The translations under genes and the position numbers were made by a program. Shown here piece by piece: positions 36,711 to 48,831 of a DNA stretch of 64,000 nucleotides. Origin of the DNA: Zingiber officinale (taxonomy: Eukaryota; Streptophyta; Magnoliopsida; Zingiberales; Zingiberaceae); the NCBI RefSeq assembly GCF_018446385.1, contig NC_055987.1:38427444-38491443 (forward strand). The letters run 5' to 3'. Within the stretch, counting starts at the first letter, position 1. Each line of letters starts with the position of its first letter. The notes beneath the pieces are model-generated. The model saw only the letters and a list, made by a program, of their open reading frames with translations. It did not search any database and was not told the DNA's origin.

Positions 36711-36846
36711 ATGCAAGGGCAAGGGCAAGGGCAAGGCTAAGGCTGTGGATGTGAGCGGGAAAGGGAAAGAGAAAGGAAGAGGGAAAAGGAAAGGGAAACA
36801 AAGGGGCAGAGGGAGAGGAAAAGGGAAAGGAAAAGGGAAAGATTTA
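36711..36846 (+). repeat. G-rich and purine-only tract
   Basis: About three GGGCAA units (36717-36735) are followed by nearly 90 bases of A/G with few interruptions (36757-36846) built from GGGAAA/GGAAAAGG units. This makes long spurious open frames on the opposite strand (Pro/Phe/Leu-rich). It has potential for triplex or G-quadruplex structure. Confidence 0.8.
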
Positions 36847-36920
36847 AAGTGAGAGGAGAGAAAAGGTATATGGTATGTGCTTTTGACAGGTGAAATGGCA
36901 GAGAAAGGAAAGGAAGCCAC

Positions 36921-37900
36921 ACTTACACTGCACAGTCAGAGTTGCTTTTGTGTTCTTTTAGTTGGATCCTAAGACTATCACTGCAGTGCCAAGGGGAGAG
37001 GGGGGAGACAAGATCACATGATATATATTTTAGGGTTTACTATCTCAGTAATTATCCTAGTAGTAATGGAAATTGACTAACTACAACATCTTAATTAACT
37101 TGAATACAAGATCATGATCATATTGTGAGACTAATATAAATTTATTTACGATTAATTATCATGATTTATGGGTACAAGCCTAGATTTGATTAGAGTTATT
37201 TTATCTCGAAATGATTAGTCATTCGGGAGGTACAATGAGATTAATGGACAAAAAACAACCTTAATTAACCAAGTTGGTAAACACTTAAAAGTTAGTGTAA
37301 AAAATTCTATTTAAAGTTTACCTTCACCAAAACCCTCTAAGAACTAATTTATTAGCCATTGTTGATTAATCCTTTTAACTTCGAGTGCTCCATTTTTTGA
37401 AGAATACATATAAAGATTATTTTAGTGGTCAAATCGCATTTATCAATATACTTGATAATCAATAAAAAAAACACCAAGAAGTAAATAAAATAAAATTGTA
37501 CCTTTCTTTAATTATTTTGGTGATAAAATAAAATGAAAGGAAAAGGTATTTTTTAAACAAATTATTCTAAATGATTTCTTTTTAAATTTCTTTTGAATTG
37601 TATTATTATTTTAATAAAAAAATCTATTAGATTGAATTTATTAAACTCACTTAAGCTTTTTAAGTTTGATGGAGATAAATAGAAAGTTTTGTAAGTACAT
37701 GCGTTCCTCAAATAAAGAGACAACCTATCTGGAGAACATTATTTTTATTTTATTTTTAATAATTAAGATATTCAAATTTTCCAATCAATTAATTTTGGAC
37801 GTGATTCATCCGATCCTATAGAAATTTTCTACGGATAAAATAAAAAAACACTCTTAAAGATTCATCCAAGTGAGCATTATAACTAAGGTAATTATTTAGA
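36921..37900. other. Intergenic DNA, no gene seen
   Basis: AT-rich, with no supported feature. Confidence 0.5.
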
Positions 37901-37902
37901 CA

Positions 37903-38235
37903 ATATTTTTGTTTAGTTAGCATGGGTTATCTAGTTTACACAGATTAATCCGGGATAACCGATTTGGCTCTACGATAATTTTTCATCGACTATCAAGATA
38001 AATCGAAAAATACTTACAATGAATAATTCATCAACCCATTACGCTATTTCCTAAAATCAGAAAGTGCTTTAGATAATATTTTTTTAATTGGTATAAGATA
38101 TCTAGGTTACCTAAACTAATTCTAAGCTAAGAGGACAATTCATTCCTATTAAATTTTTTATCGACTATTAAAATAAATCAAAAAATATTTACAGTAAATA
38201 ACCTATCAATCAATGCTGATCAACCACTTATTGGA
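37903..38235 (-). repeat. Two adjacent SINE-body-like copies
   Basis: 37903-38060 and 38082-38235 each carry TATCTAG(T/G)TTAC, (G)ACTAATTC/GATTAATCC, TCGACTAT(C/T)A, ATAAATC(G/A)AAAAATA and then AATCAT/TATCAACC. They match one another and the minus-strand SINE-like element at 22504-22785, so they are two diverged copies in tandem. Confidence 0.45.
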
Positions 38236-41200
38236 AAAAAAAAATTCATCCATTATTATTTTTTAAATATTTGAGAAACTAAGAATTCTCAACCCTGGCG
38301 ATTGATCGTTGACCAGATGGGCAACTATTTAAGACAATGTTGGATCATGCACGGATGCAAATACTTATAATAATTTTATCAATTTTACAAATACACACCT
38401 GGTATATATTTTCACAGACGAAATATTAAAAAAGAAAAATAAATCATAATAAAAAGATTATTTGCTGCATTAATTTCGTCCGGTTATAAAATCGAAGGAA
38501 AAAAACAACCGTCGTTGAAATAGGAAGACGGCAATAGGACGTGACAGAGACAAGTCGCACACGTTTGCTTGCCGGTGACTTTGGCCATTTTTAAGAGGCT
38601 AGTGAGCGAGGACTTTAGTATAATAATATTAACAATTTTAATAATAATTTTATTATTATTCTTATAGGGTAGGTACTAGCATTCATTTCAGATGGAAGGA
38701 GAAGCAAGGCAGCGGCATGGCCTCCCACTCCTTGCTGTTGGTCTGCCGAGGAACTGCCAAGGACTCCCATTCAACTAACTTCATTAAAAAAAAAAAATAA
38801 TCTCTAATTATTTAAATCAATTAAATTAATTTTTATTACATTAGTCTAATACTTAATTAAGCTCTCACAAACAATATCATTTAAAATTTCACCAAAGCTC
38901 CAAAAGCTCTTTTGCTATTCAACTATTCTAGTCAGAAACATCTTATTCAATAACTCATCCAAAATGTATAAAACTACTACAGGAAATCAAATCACAATTC
39001 AAATGTTTAGTCCACGCACACACAGAATTCTCAAATATGAGTAGTGAATCCATAAAAATCATATATATATAAATCCTTCCGCCCTTCGCTAATAAATTGG
39101 AGTGAAAAAGTGGCATGTACATGGACCACACAAAAGCATCGTATCATTAGAAGATCAATGCCTTGTGCCAACATTTATTGTGTAGGTTTCTTTATTGTGC
39201 ATAGAATAGCATAGCACACAGGTACATCCTAGTTAAACTATTGCATATGTGAAGAACAGTGGCCAGGATGCTTTTTTGGATCACAACAGATCATTTAAGC
39301 ACTTAAACGGATCAAATCGATGCAATGACATTGGATGATACGAAGCAAACGAATACCGGTTTAGTATCATCAACTTTGTAGAAAAAAACAGATAGATAAA
39401 TCATGGAATATTTTATCTTAATGCAACAGTGCAACAGTTCGTTTTATAAAGAATGTTAAACAGATATTTTATACCCTCGAAAAATTGGTCTTAAAATTTA
39501 TTAGAATAAATATTTATATAGATACTAACTGTGTCAATCCATGATCACAAGAAAACTAATACATTTAATAGTAACAAGTGAAATTATTATTTTGACCGTT
39601 GTTTCAGGATGACCCCTCATTATCTGAAAGGGAGATAAATTACGAGACTTCATCCGATAATAATAGTGCACATAATGAAGGATTGAGACAACTAACATGA
39701 CATTCCATACTCGTTAAGAATCGATATGAACTTATAAGTCTATAGAGACACAAGCAAACAAATACAATTTTTTCTTAAAATACAAGATCAAATCGTCCCC
39801 TCTAAAATGACCTTCACTCTTAAAAAAAAAAACTAACTGGAGGTAAATCATAAGGAACTTGTCCCATAACAACTAAAGAGAAATTGAGACGACCAGGACA
39901 TTACGGGAATCGATCCCAACCTATTGACCCAATTATCATTAGTCTTTTTGCTTCTTGCCTCCGGCGAGAGATTCAGCACAGGATGAAGATCTATTCTGTT
40001 CAGCACAGGATGAAGATCTATTGTGCTAAAGAGCAGGTAAACACGCACAAATAATATATATATATTATCGCCGAAGCTAAAGTAGCGAAAAGATGGTACA
40101 GGAAATACAGGAACCTACCTGTTCCAAGAAGCATATAATGACATAAACTTCACATCAATGGGTAAACAAAACAATGGCAGTATCTACAAGTGATTCCTCT
40201 TGCCAGAGAGTTGTCATGCTGTTGCACGGAATTGAGAGTTCAGTCAAAATCTCAGTAAGGTACGTGCCATCTCTTTGCCTAACTTGCCGCTGACTTAATG
40301 GCTCAAGGTATGCTCTGTCCAAGGACACCATAATGTACATGATGGCAGACATGACAGATTTATTGCCTCACCTAATGGATTTAGACAAATCTATCATAGT
40401 TCTTGTAGGATTGTCTCCTGAATTAAGATGCCATCGTGAAGTTCGATTCAGCTTAATTACGAGCAACTGACGTATTAGATCCTGGAATACACTAGAACCA
40501 TATAAAGGAAACAATAAAGATTACTGATTCATTTGAGTTCTTCCTTGTATGTCATTACACCCTGATATTTCCATTTGTACAATCCTGCTTATACTGAATG
40601 TGGCCATTAGCTTCTTCTCCTTGTTTCATTGCTGCCGTATAAATTTCCAGTAGGATCCATTGTCGGGTGATGCACACTCTAGTTCAAATTGTAGAATTGC
40701 ATAGATGCCTTGATTACAAATACAGGTCTCAGAGAATAGCAATCAGGCAGGATGGAATTAATATGAAGGCCACCTGAAAACGGAAACACTGATGGGGTTG
40801 AAGTGGGATTTTTTGCTTGCCGTAGTGCAAATCTGTTTTTTTAGCTATCTTTTCTATGCATCGAACAAAGATCAGCTGGAAGTTTACATATTTTCTATAT
40901 CCCCTTCTTTCTAGCTTCATCATAGATGTCTATGCTTACCATAATTGGTCCAGCACCAGAACAATCATCTCATCTTTCTAGCTAGTTATTCCAGTGCTTC
41001 AGTAACATGGTAACAGTTGTCATGGAACAAAAAGCCAATGAATGCCAAAATAGAGAAGACAGAATTATTTAATCTTTTATTATACCTTTATTCTTAAATA
41101 TGATATATTGGAAATTGAATACGCATTCCATGAAATTGTTTTGCAAGCAATGCTAGCCGTGAATCACAACTTTTCATTGCATAGGACAGAAATCTTTTAA

Positions 41201-41401
41201 ATGGGATGAATTTGCCACTGAAACCGTAATCAAAGCTTCTCACTATTCTGGACTGTTCCAAGCTTCGACTGACCTGAAGTAAAATAATTCAGTTCAACAA
41301 TGATACGAACCATGATCAACATTGCTAGATCAGTCAAAGTAAACCTATACCAAACCCAAACTGAACAAAAGCAATTAGGGAATGAAAAACTAGCAACATT
41401 T
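38236..41401. other. Intergenic DNA, possible gene relics
   Basis: No complete gene is seen. A minus-strand open stretch at 40155-40352 (LDRAYLEPLSQRQVRQRDGTYL) has protein-like composition, but I recognise no family and no neighbouring exons. 41220-41390 is similar to 55136-55310. Confidence 0.35.
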
Positions 41402-42250
41402 TATTGGTGCTGGAAACATTAGCTAATCAAATCTATGTTTTAATATTAGTAAAAATTCAAACTTAAAAGTTGTTGTGATCTAACAAGTTTATCTGAGTGT
41501 ACAGGTAAGTCTTAGTTGAGACTAGGCAATAAAGTACTAGTTAAGGGATTGAGCACAAAATCCTGATCAAAAGATTTGACATGAAGTCCTGGTCAAGTGG
41601 ATTGAGCAGAAGACTCAACTGATTAAGGATATCGAGCGGAAGTCCTGGGGTCGTGTACAACAAGAGGAAGTCTAGACCAGTCGAGGATCAGATGCCTAGC
41701 GGAAGTCTTAGAGGTCAAAATTGGAGCTTGAGCAAAAAGTCCAAAAATGTATTTGGCAAAAGTAAATTCTTCTAAGAGGAGTAGATGAGGATGCGTTCCT
41801 CATTAAGGGAATAGTAGGCATTGATCTGATCTAGGCTTTCAGTGAAATCTGAAAGTTAGGATCGGACAATCCAAGACTGTCAATTTATGTTATTTCATAT
41901 TATATATTTGTTTGTGTTAACTCTGTGTTGCAGAATTAACTAAGCCTATAAAAGCTAATCCAGACACCTGGATGTATCTAGGCGCTTCAAGCCTATAGAG
42001 GCATTTGAAAGGGATTCAAGCGTCTCTATTACCTTGAAGCATGGAGTAGGGTGAAGTGGCGACTTCTAGTTGGTTGGTGCACATCAGATCCAGGTCCCTC
42101 AAAGGGATTGAGGGGCCTGGGACAGGATAGAGACAACCAAGGGGAGCGACGCTTAGAGCTCACCACGTCAGCAACCGAGGCGCCTCAAAAGGATTGAGGT
42201 GCCTAGACGTAGATAATGCTCGATGAGTACGGATCAGATAAGCTTCGATT
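41402..42250 (+). mobile_element. Copia LTR, family C, plus orientation, left part
   Basis: This is LTR-like sequence with phrases such as AAGTCCTGGTCAAGTGGATTGAGC and TTAAGGGAATAGTAGGCATTGATC, and a TATA box (CCTATAAAAGC, about 41945-41955). Clustered GAGGCGCCTC/GGATTGAGG motifs follow (41970-42200). It is interrupted at 42251 by a solo LTR and continues at 44645-44690. Confidence 0.55.
42246..42250 (+). repeat. Target-site duplication CGATT
   Basis: CGATT at 42246-42250 and 44645-44649 exactly flanks the solo LTR. Confidence 0.85.
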
Positions 42251-44644
42251 TGTTGGTTGCTACTCGGAAAACCTAATGGTTCCACTGTACAAAAATTTTG
42301 TACAAAGGTCTGAACCTTTTCCTAGCTACCATGTGTTCTTTTAAATTAAACTTGGATCGCCTGCGGAACTTAACACGTTTGATCCAAAATTTAATCTATT
42401 TGTTCTTTTAGGTTTAGACTTGGATCTCCTGCGGAACTTAACACGTTCGATCCAAATCACCTAGGTTATTAATTCCATTAAATATTAATTTCCAAAATTG
42501 ACTTCCAGGACTGCATAGCGAGGCACATGGCCTTCTTGGATATGGGAACAACCATCACCGCCTAGACAAAGCCTTTTAAGGAAAGCTAATATTTAATTTC
42601 CTAAAATAACTTTAGGTTAACCGAAAGGAACAATCAAATCACAAGGAAAAGAAAAAACAAAGAACACAACATCGAAAACAAATTCGAAATACTAGAATCG
42701 CATGCCTTTTGTATTTGGTATTATTTCCAAAAATAACTAGTATGATGCGGAAAGGAAAAATACTAGTTATACCTTTTAGAAAGACCTCTTGATCTTCTAC
42801 CGTATTCCTTTTCTAACCTCGGACATTGTGTGGGCAACGATCTTCCGAGATGAGAAACCTCCAAAGCACCTTCTTCTCCTCCTTGCTAGGTTCGGCCAAA
42901 TCAAAAGCTTCACCAAGGATGAAGAAAAAACACCAACCAAACTCCAAGGGATGAAAGCTTTCTCTCCTTCTTCTTCTTCTTCTCCAAGTAGTATCCGGCC
43001 ACCACAAAAGCTCCAAGCAATGAAGAGTTTCGGCCACCACAAAGAGGAAGAGAGGGAAAGAAGATGGCCGGCCACAACACCAAGGAAAAAGAGGGAGAGA
43101 ATAGTAGAGGTTGTGTCTCATGAAGGCACCCCAACCCTCTCTTTTATATTCCTTAGCTTTGGTAAATAAGGAAATTTAATTACAATAAAATTTCCTTAAC
43201 TTTCCTTGATAACAATTAATTAAGAAAAATTAAATAAAATTTCCTAATCAATTGTATATGGTCGGCCACCTCATGGAGAGCAAATAAGATAATTTTCAAT
43301 CAACAATTAAAAATTCCTTATTTGTCTTTGGAAATTTTAAAAAATAAAATTTTCCTTTAAAATCCCTTCATGGTTGATAAAAAGAAATTTCTATAATTTT
43401 AATTTTTCAACATGTGAATAATTTACAAAGAGAAAAAATAAAATATCTTTCCTATCTACAAATAAGGAAAGAGATCTAATCTCTTTCTTTAATCTTTTGT
43501 AGATCCTTTTAAAAGAGATATTTTAATTTTTAATCTCTCCAATAAATTATATCTTTCACATAAGAAAAAATTAAAATTAAAATTCTTTTTAATTTAATGG
43601 GGGCCGGCCACCTAAGCTTGGGTTCAAGCTAGGGCCGACCACCCATGAACCAAGGCTTGGCCGGCCCTAGCTTGAACCACAAGCTAGCTTGGCCGACCCC
43701 TATATCATGGGTAAGAAGGTGGGTATAGTACTCTATAAATAAGAGGCTACGATAGGGACCGAGAGGAGGAATTGGTTTTGGTCTCCCGATAAAATTAAGC
43801 ATCCCGTGTTCGCCCCGAACACACAACTTAATTTTATCAATAATAATTCATTCCACTAGAGAACTATTATTGAACTACCGCATCAATCCCAAATTACATT
43901 TTTGGGCTCCTTCTTATTATGAGTGTGTTAGTCTCCCTGTGTTTAAGATATCAAATGTCCACTAATTAAGTGAGTTACTGACAACTCATTTAATTAATAT
44001 CTTCATCCAAGAATAGTACCACTCAACCTTATCGTCATATCGGACTAAGTCCACCTGCAGGGTTTAACATGACAATCTTTATGAGCTCATCTTGGGGACA
44101 TTATCAACCTAGATTACTAGGACACAGTTTCCTTCTATAATCAACAACATACACTATAAGTGATATCATTTCTCAACTTATCGGGCTTATTGATTCATCA
44201 AACTAAATCTCACCCATTGATAAATTAAAGAAATAAATATCAAATATATGTGCTTGTTATTATATTAGGATTAAGAGCACACACTTCCATAATAACTGAG
44301 GTATTTGTTCCTTTATAAAGTCAGTATAAAAGAAACAACCTCAAATGGTCCTACTCAATACACTCTAAGTGTACTAGTGTAATTATATAGTCAAGATAAA
44401 CTAATTCCTAATTACACTACGACCTTCCAATGGTTTATTCCTTTCCATTTTGGTCGTGAGCTACTGTTTATAATTTATAAGGTATTGATAACATCATCTT
44501 CTGTATGTGGCACCACATACTATGTTATTTACAATATAAATTAATTGAACAACTACAACTAAATGTAGTCAATTTGACCAAATGTGATTTTTTATTCAAA
44601 ATAAATGTTTACAAAATCTTAGGCTTTCAGTATACACTCTAACA
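42251..44644 (-). mobile_element. Solo Copia LTR, 2.4 kb
   Basis: The minus strand starts TGTTAGAGTGTATACTGAAAG (44644), a widespread plant Copia LTR start, and ends GAGTAGCAACCAACA (42251). It has TG...CA termini and a perfect 5-bp duplication. The interior has no gag or pol, so it is a solo LTR. Near 42530-42560 it contains a TATCCAAGAAGG...GCCTCGCTATGCAG module (minus strand) that resembles the segment after the gag copies at 2140-2180 and 7170-7210. Open frames at 42789-43169 come from low-complexity codons and have no domain. Confidence 0.85.
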
Positions 44645-44690
44645 CGATTAAGGCGCCTCTAAGGCATAGAGGCGTCTGGATACTCCTTTA
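44645..44690 (+). mobile_element. Copia LTR, family C, plus orientation, right part
   Basis: This continues 41402-42250 after the solo LTR, with the same GGCGCCTCTAAGGCATAGAGG style motifs, and ends where another LTR begins. Confidence 0.5.
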
Positions 44691-44775
44691 TGTTAGTACC
44701 CCAAGGTAGTTTTGATGTGATCAACTAAGTCAGATTAGGTCCTATTGGTGTTTAACCCCTGTGTCTTACTTGGTT
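44691..44775 (+). mobile_element. Family A-like Copia LTR start, truncated
   Basis: TGTTAGTACCCCAAGG, then GTTTTGATGTGATCAA and TTAACCCCTGTGTCTTA, mirror the start of the LTR at 7715. Only about 85 bases remain before a different LTR in the opposite orientation. Confidence 0.5.
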
Positions 44776-45953
44776 CGGATACTCAAGTAGTTTTATTTGG
44801 TTCGGAGCTTTTGGTGACTCATACTCCAAGACCTAGGTCTCTCAGACCTATCGATGGGTAATCCACTAAAGCCTCTTTCGGAACTGTTGGAAGAGGGAAT
44901 CGAGTACAAATAAAAGAATATGAAAGTATAATAAACATACACTTTCCTTTTGCAGATATTTAAAGTAAATACAAAATTGAAACTAGTTACCAATATAAAT
45001 ATGTCAGAGTGAGAGCTCTCATGTTTTGGTGACGACTTGTCTACAATAATCGGGCGTGGAAGTGTCATAGCAGAATAGCAGCATGAAGTCGGAGCAATCA
45101 AAACGTCTAACGAACGTGTATGAGCTTGTAGAGGAGATGTGCTTCAGTTGTGTCGAAACCTTGGGCAAGACCTCCTTTTATTGAGTGCCGAAGGCACCTT
45201 CCATAGCATTGGAGGAGCTTTCAAACCACCAACTCTTATCACGAACAACCCGCCTCCTATCGTTGACGAAGTTCAATTCTATCTGACTGAAGGCACCTTC
45301 CAAGTTCTCGAAGGCACCTTCCATCGCCCAGCTTAAGACGCCTTCTTTCGTATAGAAGGCATCTAGGGTATTGTTCACCCGAGGTATTTTGTGCTCCTTT
45401 CGCTCTGCAAAATATATTAGTCCAACACAAAATATCTAACCTACAAAATAAAGTTATCACAATAATAAGGTAGCAGTAATAATTAGATCCCGTCTCACCG
45501 AAACCAGGATCTAGTCGCGATCTCAATTTAGATTTTTGAAATGGACCTAAATTGGACATGTGCCTAACTCCCCCAAATGAGACTCGTTCTCATTGGATCA
45601 CTCTCTTCCAGTGTTTACCTTACTTACCTTGTAGAATCGCTTGACTCTATCTCGGTCCACTAGGTCTTCTTACCAGTTGTCAAGTCCGTAGATTTAACTA
45701 AATTTCGGCCAGCTGTCAAGTACCATATGGACCCCATTAGACTTCTCGTAAGATATATGGTCACTCCTTGACCTATTTGGACATGTGTACCAGTTATCAT
45801 GTCCTCTAAACCTAGTTGGATTTCAGTTTGGTGTCAGACCAGTTAAGTCCTGCAAACTTGGTAGAAAGGTTAGATCACACAACACATCTAATTTTACTTC
45901 ACTTGTCATTCATCAAAACTCAGGTTTGATCATTAGTGTCAACTGTACCAACA
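44776..45953 (-). mobile_element. Copia LTR, family B, minus orientation
   Basis: The minus strand starts TGTTGGTACAGTTGACAC at 45953, preceded by a PPT-like AAAAAGGGAGAT. Three copies of the palindromic GGAAGGTGCCTTC lie at about 45189-45203, 45289-45302 and 45310-45323, just upstream (on that strand) of a TATA-like CAATAAAAGGAGG. The far end near 44776 is not sharply defined. Confidence 0.55.
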
Positions 45954-47290
45954 ATCTCCCTTTTTGATGTAATGCCATGCAAATATATATAGTAAAAAAA
46001 TAATTTTAAGAGAAATCTAAAATGAGACAAGTAAATTTCATTCTCTTGATCATTTTAGGGTTAAGTTTTTCAGATTTTCTTTGATTTTTCTTACTTAAAC
46101 CCTAACGCTCCTCCTTTGACATTCATAAAAAAAAATGCATATAAGTATATCAAAGTATGAAATATTTAAATAGACAAATAAGTATATAAAATTTTCAAAG
46201 TAAGTATAAAAACTTGCAAGTTATTTGGAGGTCGTTTTACTGTTATAAAGTAATTTTGAAAATATTTTTTAAAATATTTTTTGCAAAAAATTTTCAAGGA
46301 TACTACTAAAGAAGGTTATAAAGTAATTTTCAAAACACTTTTCATTTCATTTTCTAAACGGACATTTGAAAAAGTATAAGAGTATTTTTCAAAGTAAATT
46401 TTGAAAGTATTTTATTATAAAGTAAATTTCAAATATTTTTCACAAAGATTAAATATAGTAATTTTAAAGTTAATTTTCAAGGCTATTAAAGTCAATATTC
46501 TAGAATTAAAATTTTGTAACATACTTTGAAAAGACATTTATCTCAAAATAAAAAGATTTCCAAAGAAATATAATGATTTTAAAATATCTTCCCCTTAACC
46601 TGATATTGTTTTGAAAATAATATTCATCTATAAATTGTCCTTAAATGTCTAACCTTTTGTTACTAACTAACTACCAGAAGATAACAATAATATTCACTTG
46701 ATTAGTCAAGTTAAGTACCATTGTTCAGTTAGATTTTTACTCAAAAATATGATTACTTAACTTGATCAATGTACTGTTATATTTTTTTACCCAGACTTAT
46801 GTTGATGCACTAATATAAGTATATGAAGTCTAGGCAAAAAGCATACGCATCTCACGCTATTTTAAGTGTTTAAATACACAATCAAGGGTAACACAGAAAT
46901 GGGCATGCGGACCATCTACATCCCAAACTGTCATATAGTAGGATGGGTGAAAACCTAAAATCCTTATGACCTACTTTGGTAGAGTATGTCAAGTCATTTA
47001 CCTTAACTAAGTTTTTATAAAATTGGGCACATAAGTTTAAGTTTACTAAATGACTACAGTAAACCAATCTATTTAACTTATAATAGTCTATAACTTCTAT
47101 AATAGGGTATAATAACGGGAAAAGAATGTCTTACTTAGGTATTTAGATTTTAATGCAACATATGTACGATCTAGGAAATCTAACTTAAGATGCTTAGTAG
47201 GAAATCTGGCATCAGCTGAGGGGACATTGCTGGAACTGGCCTAAGACAGAATAATGTTTCGTCGCATCCTATATATATATATATATATAG
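45954..47290 (-). mobile_element. Internal AT-rich region of the family B element
   Basis: The PPT is at the LTR border. Beyond it lies AT-rich DNA with repeated AAAGTAATTTTCAAAA-like units (46230-46600), comparable in style to the tails at 2200-2470 and 7290-7550. Further on is GATGCTTAGTAGGAAATC and similar. No coding domain was recognised. Confidence 0.4.
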
Positions 47291-47329
47291 TTTCAATTTT
47301 TGCTTGATTCACTATTCTTTTAGCTTCTT

Positions 47330-47923
47330 TCTTAACTATTATATATTTTTTTTAGGTTTTCCTCGTTCTTACAAATATATAATTCCTTATAAATTATTTA
47401 TTTTTCCTTCACTTTTTCTTGTACTTTCTCATTCCACCACCAAGATTCCTTACTTAGTGGTGCATATCCCTTTGACTCCCGAGTACACTCTTAGCTACTA
47501 TTTTCAACTTTGATATCATCTTATCCCATGTCATAATAGAATCACCATATATTTCACCCAATGCTTATTCTCTAACCTTCTCCTTAAATATATTTTGCTT
47601 CCTATCCTTTAACTTCCACCACTTAATTCTAGGAGTCATATATATTTTCTTTCTACTGATATTATGCTTGAGGCGTATATCCAACACTATTAACCTATGT
47701 TGAGTAGTTAAGTTTTTTCCAGGGATGACCTTGTAATCTTTATAAATCTTTCTATCTTTCTTCCTAATAATAAGAAAGTCAATTTATGATTTATTATTCC
47801 CACTTTTGAATGTGTATTCTTTTCTTTTATTAAAAAACGTATTAGCTAATATAAGGTCATATGCTATCGCAAAATCAAATATAGTTTTCCCTTCCTCATT
47901 TCTCATTCTAAACCCATAACCAC
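47330..47923 (-). pseudogene. LINE endonuclease, C-terminal part (split by Tat element)
   Basis: The minus strand reads MRNEEGKTIFDFAIAYDLIL, then NTFFNKRKEYTFKSGNNKS, a stop, IDFLIIRKKD, KVIPGKNLTTQHRLIVLDIR and PRIKWWKLKDRKQ. This matches the end of an APE-type endonuclease (the TQHRL...DI region) in plant RTE-like LINEs. There are several stops. The N-terminal half lies at 54196-54710. The two halves join when the Tat element and one ACCAC are removed. The reverse transcriptase is absent, and AT-rich DNA follows. Confidence 0.7.
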
Positions 47924-48814
47924 TGATCCTGTCCGAGCGCTGAGTCGATGGACACTGGGGATGTGGTGCTCTCTGCTGTCTTCGACTGGTGATGTGGATC
48001 TCCGGCGAACCTGCAAAGAAGCCGAGCGGGGAGGGGGGTTTCCCGACGACGACCCTTCGATGCTCAAGTCAGGCAGTGAAGAAGAAGAGGAGAAAAGTAA
48101 CGCTACTGTGGCTACAATGATGAGAATCGCCTCTCTCCGTCGAAGTCTCGGGGTTCTTATATAGGACCCCGGGGAGGCGCAGACACGCTTCTCGATGCGT
48201 GCACACTTCCCCAAACATACCTCAGTAGGGTTGTGTCAGAAAAGCATGTCTGACGCCATTCCGCAATCGTCCGAGCATATCCCTGATGTGACGGTGGAAA
48301 CTTCCACCATACGATACTCTGTCCGCTCCGGCCGCCGACCATGCTGTTTGTCGGCGGCAGGTGTCTCGAGGATGAAGTTATCAACTGTCCTTTTTGTCTC
48401 TTTGTGCTCTTACTTGTTCCCGGGCCGAGCGGACCAGCCGCTCGACGCTCATGGCCTCCGGGAATGCGCATACCTCGGCTCGGGCGGGGAAGCCCTGCTC
48501 ATGTGCTCGGATGGAATTACGCCTTATTGTCCTGTGGCTCGGCCGAGCGGCCTGTCCGCATCCTGTCCGCTCGGCCCATAGACTCTTTTACCTTAAGCAT
48601 CGGAAACCCGACCCCTGGTCGGGCTGTCTTTCGTCCGGTTCGAGAGACCCCTGGCCGGATGTTAGGTCGGCCGGATGCTCGGTCGGCTTGCCACTCTACT
48701 CGACATGACCTCTGTCCGCTCGGCACGACCTTGGGGTTGACCCTCTTGACTATTGACCTCCACGTGTCGTTGACCTCCTGCTAACGAGGGTCCTCCGTCC
48801 TTACCACCTGATCA
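47924..48814 (-). repeat. 3' LTR of the Tat element
   Basis: This is an 891-base LTR. The plus strand begins TGATCCTGTCCGAGCGC and ends CCACCTGATCA. It is nearly identical to the 5' LTR, with scattered substitutions. Open frames of up to about 147 codons inside it are GC-rich artefacts repeated in both LTRs. Confidence 0.85.
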
Positions 48815-48831
48815 CATGCCTCCCCCTCAAG
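48815..48831 (-). promoter_or_regulatory. Polypurine tract of the Tat element
   Basis: The minus strand reads CTTGAGGGGGAGGCATG directly before the 3' LTR. Confidence 0.7.

Noticed and set aside
36603..36920. 105-codon minus-strand frame rich in Pro, Phe and Leu
   Set aside because: It is produced by the purine tract; repetitive composition and no domain.
40155..40352. 65-codon minus-strand frame of protein-like composition
   Set aside because: No recognised family, no neighbouring exons and no conserved motif; too weak to call a gene.
42789..43169. 126-codon frame and opposing 92-102-codon frames in the solo Copia LTR
   Set aside because: They fall inside a defined solo LTR and derive from CTTCTT and GGCCGG low-complexity sequence.
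48195..48784. Frames of 100-150 codons in the Tat 3' LTR and again in the 5' LTR (53576-54168)
   Set aside because: They occur in both LTRs, are absent from known Tat proteins, and lie in GC-rich U3 sequence.
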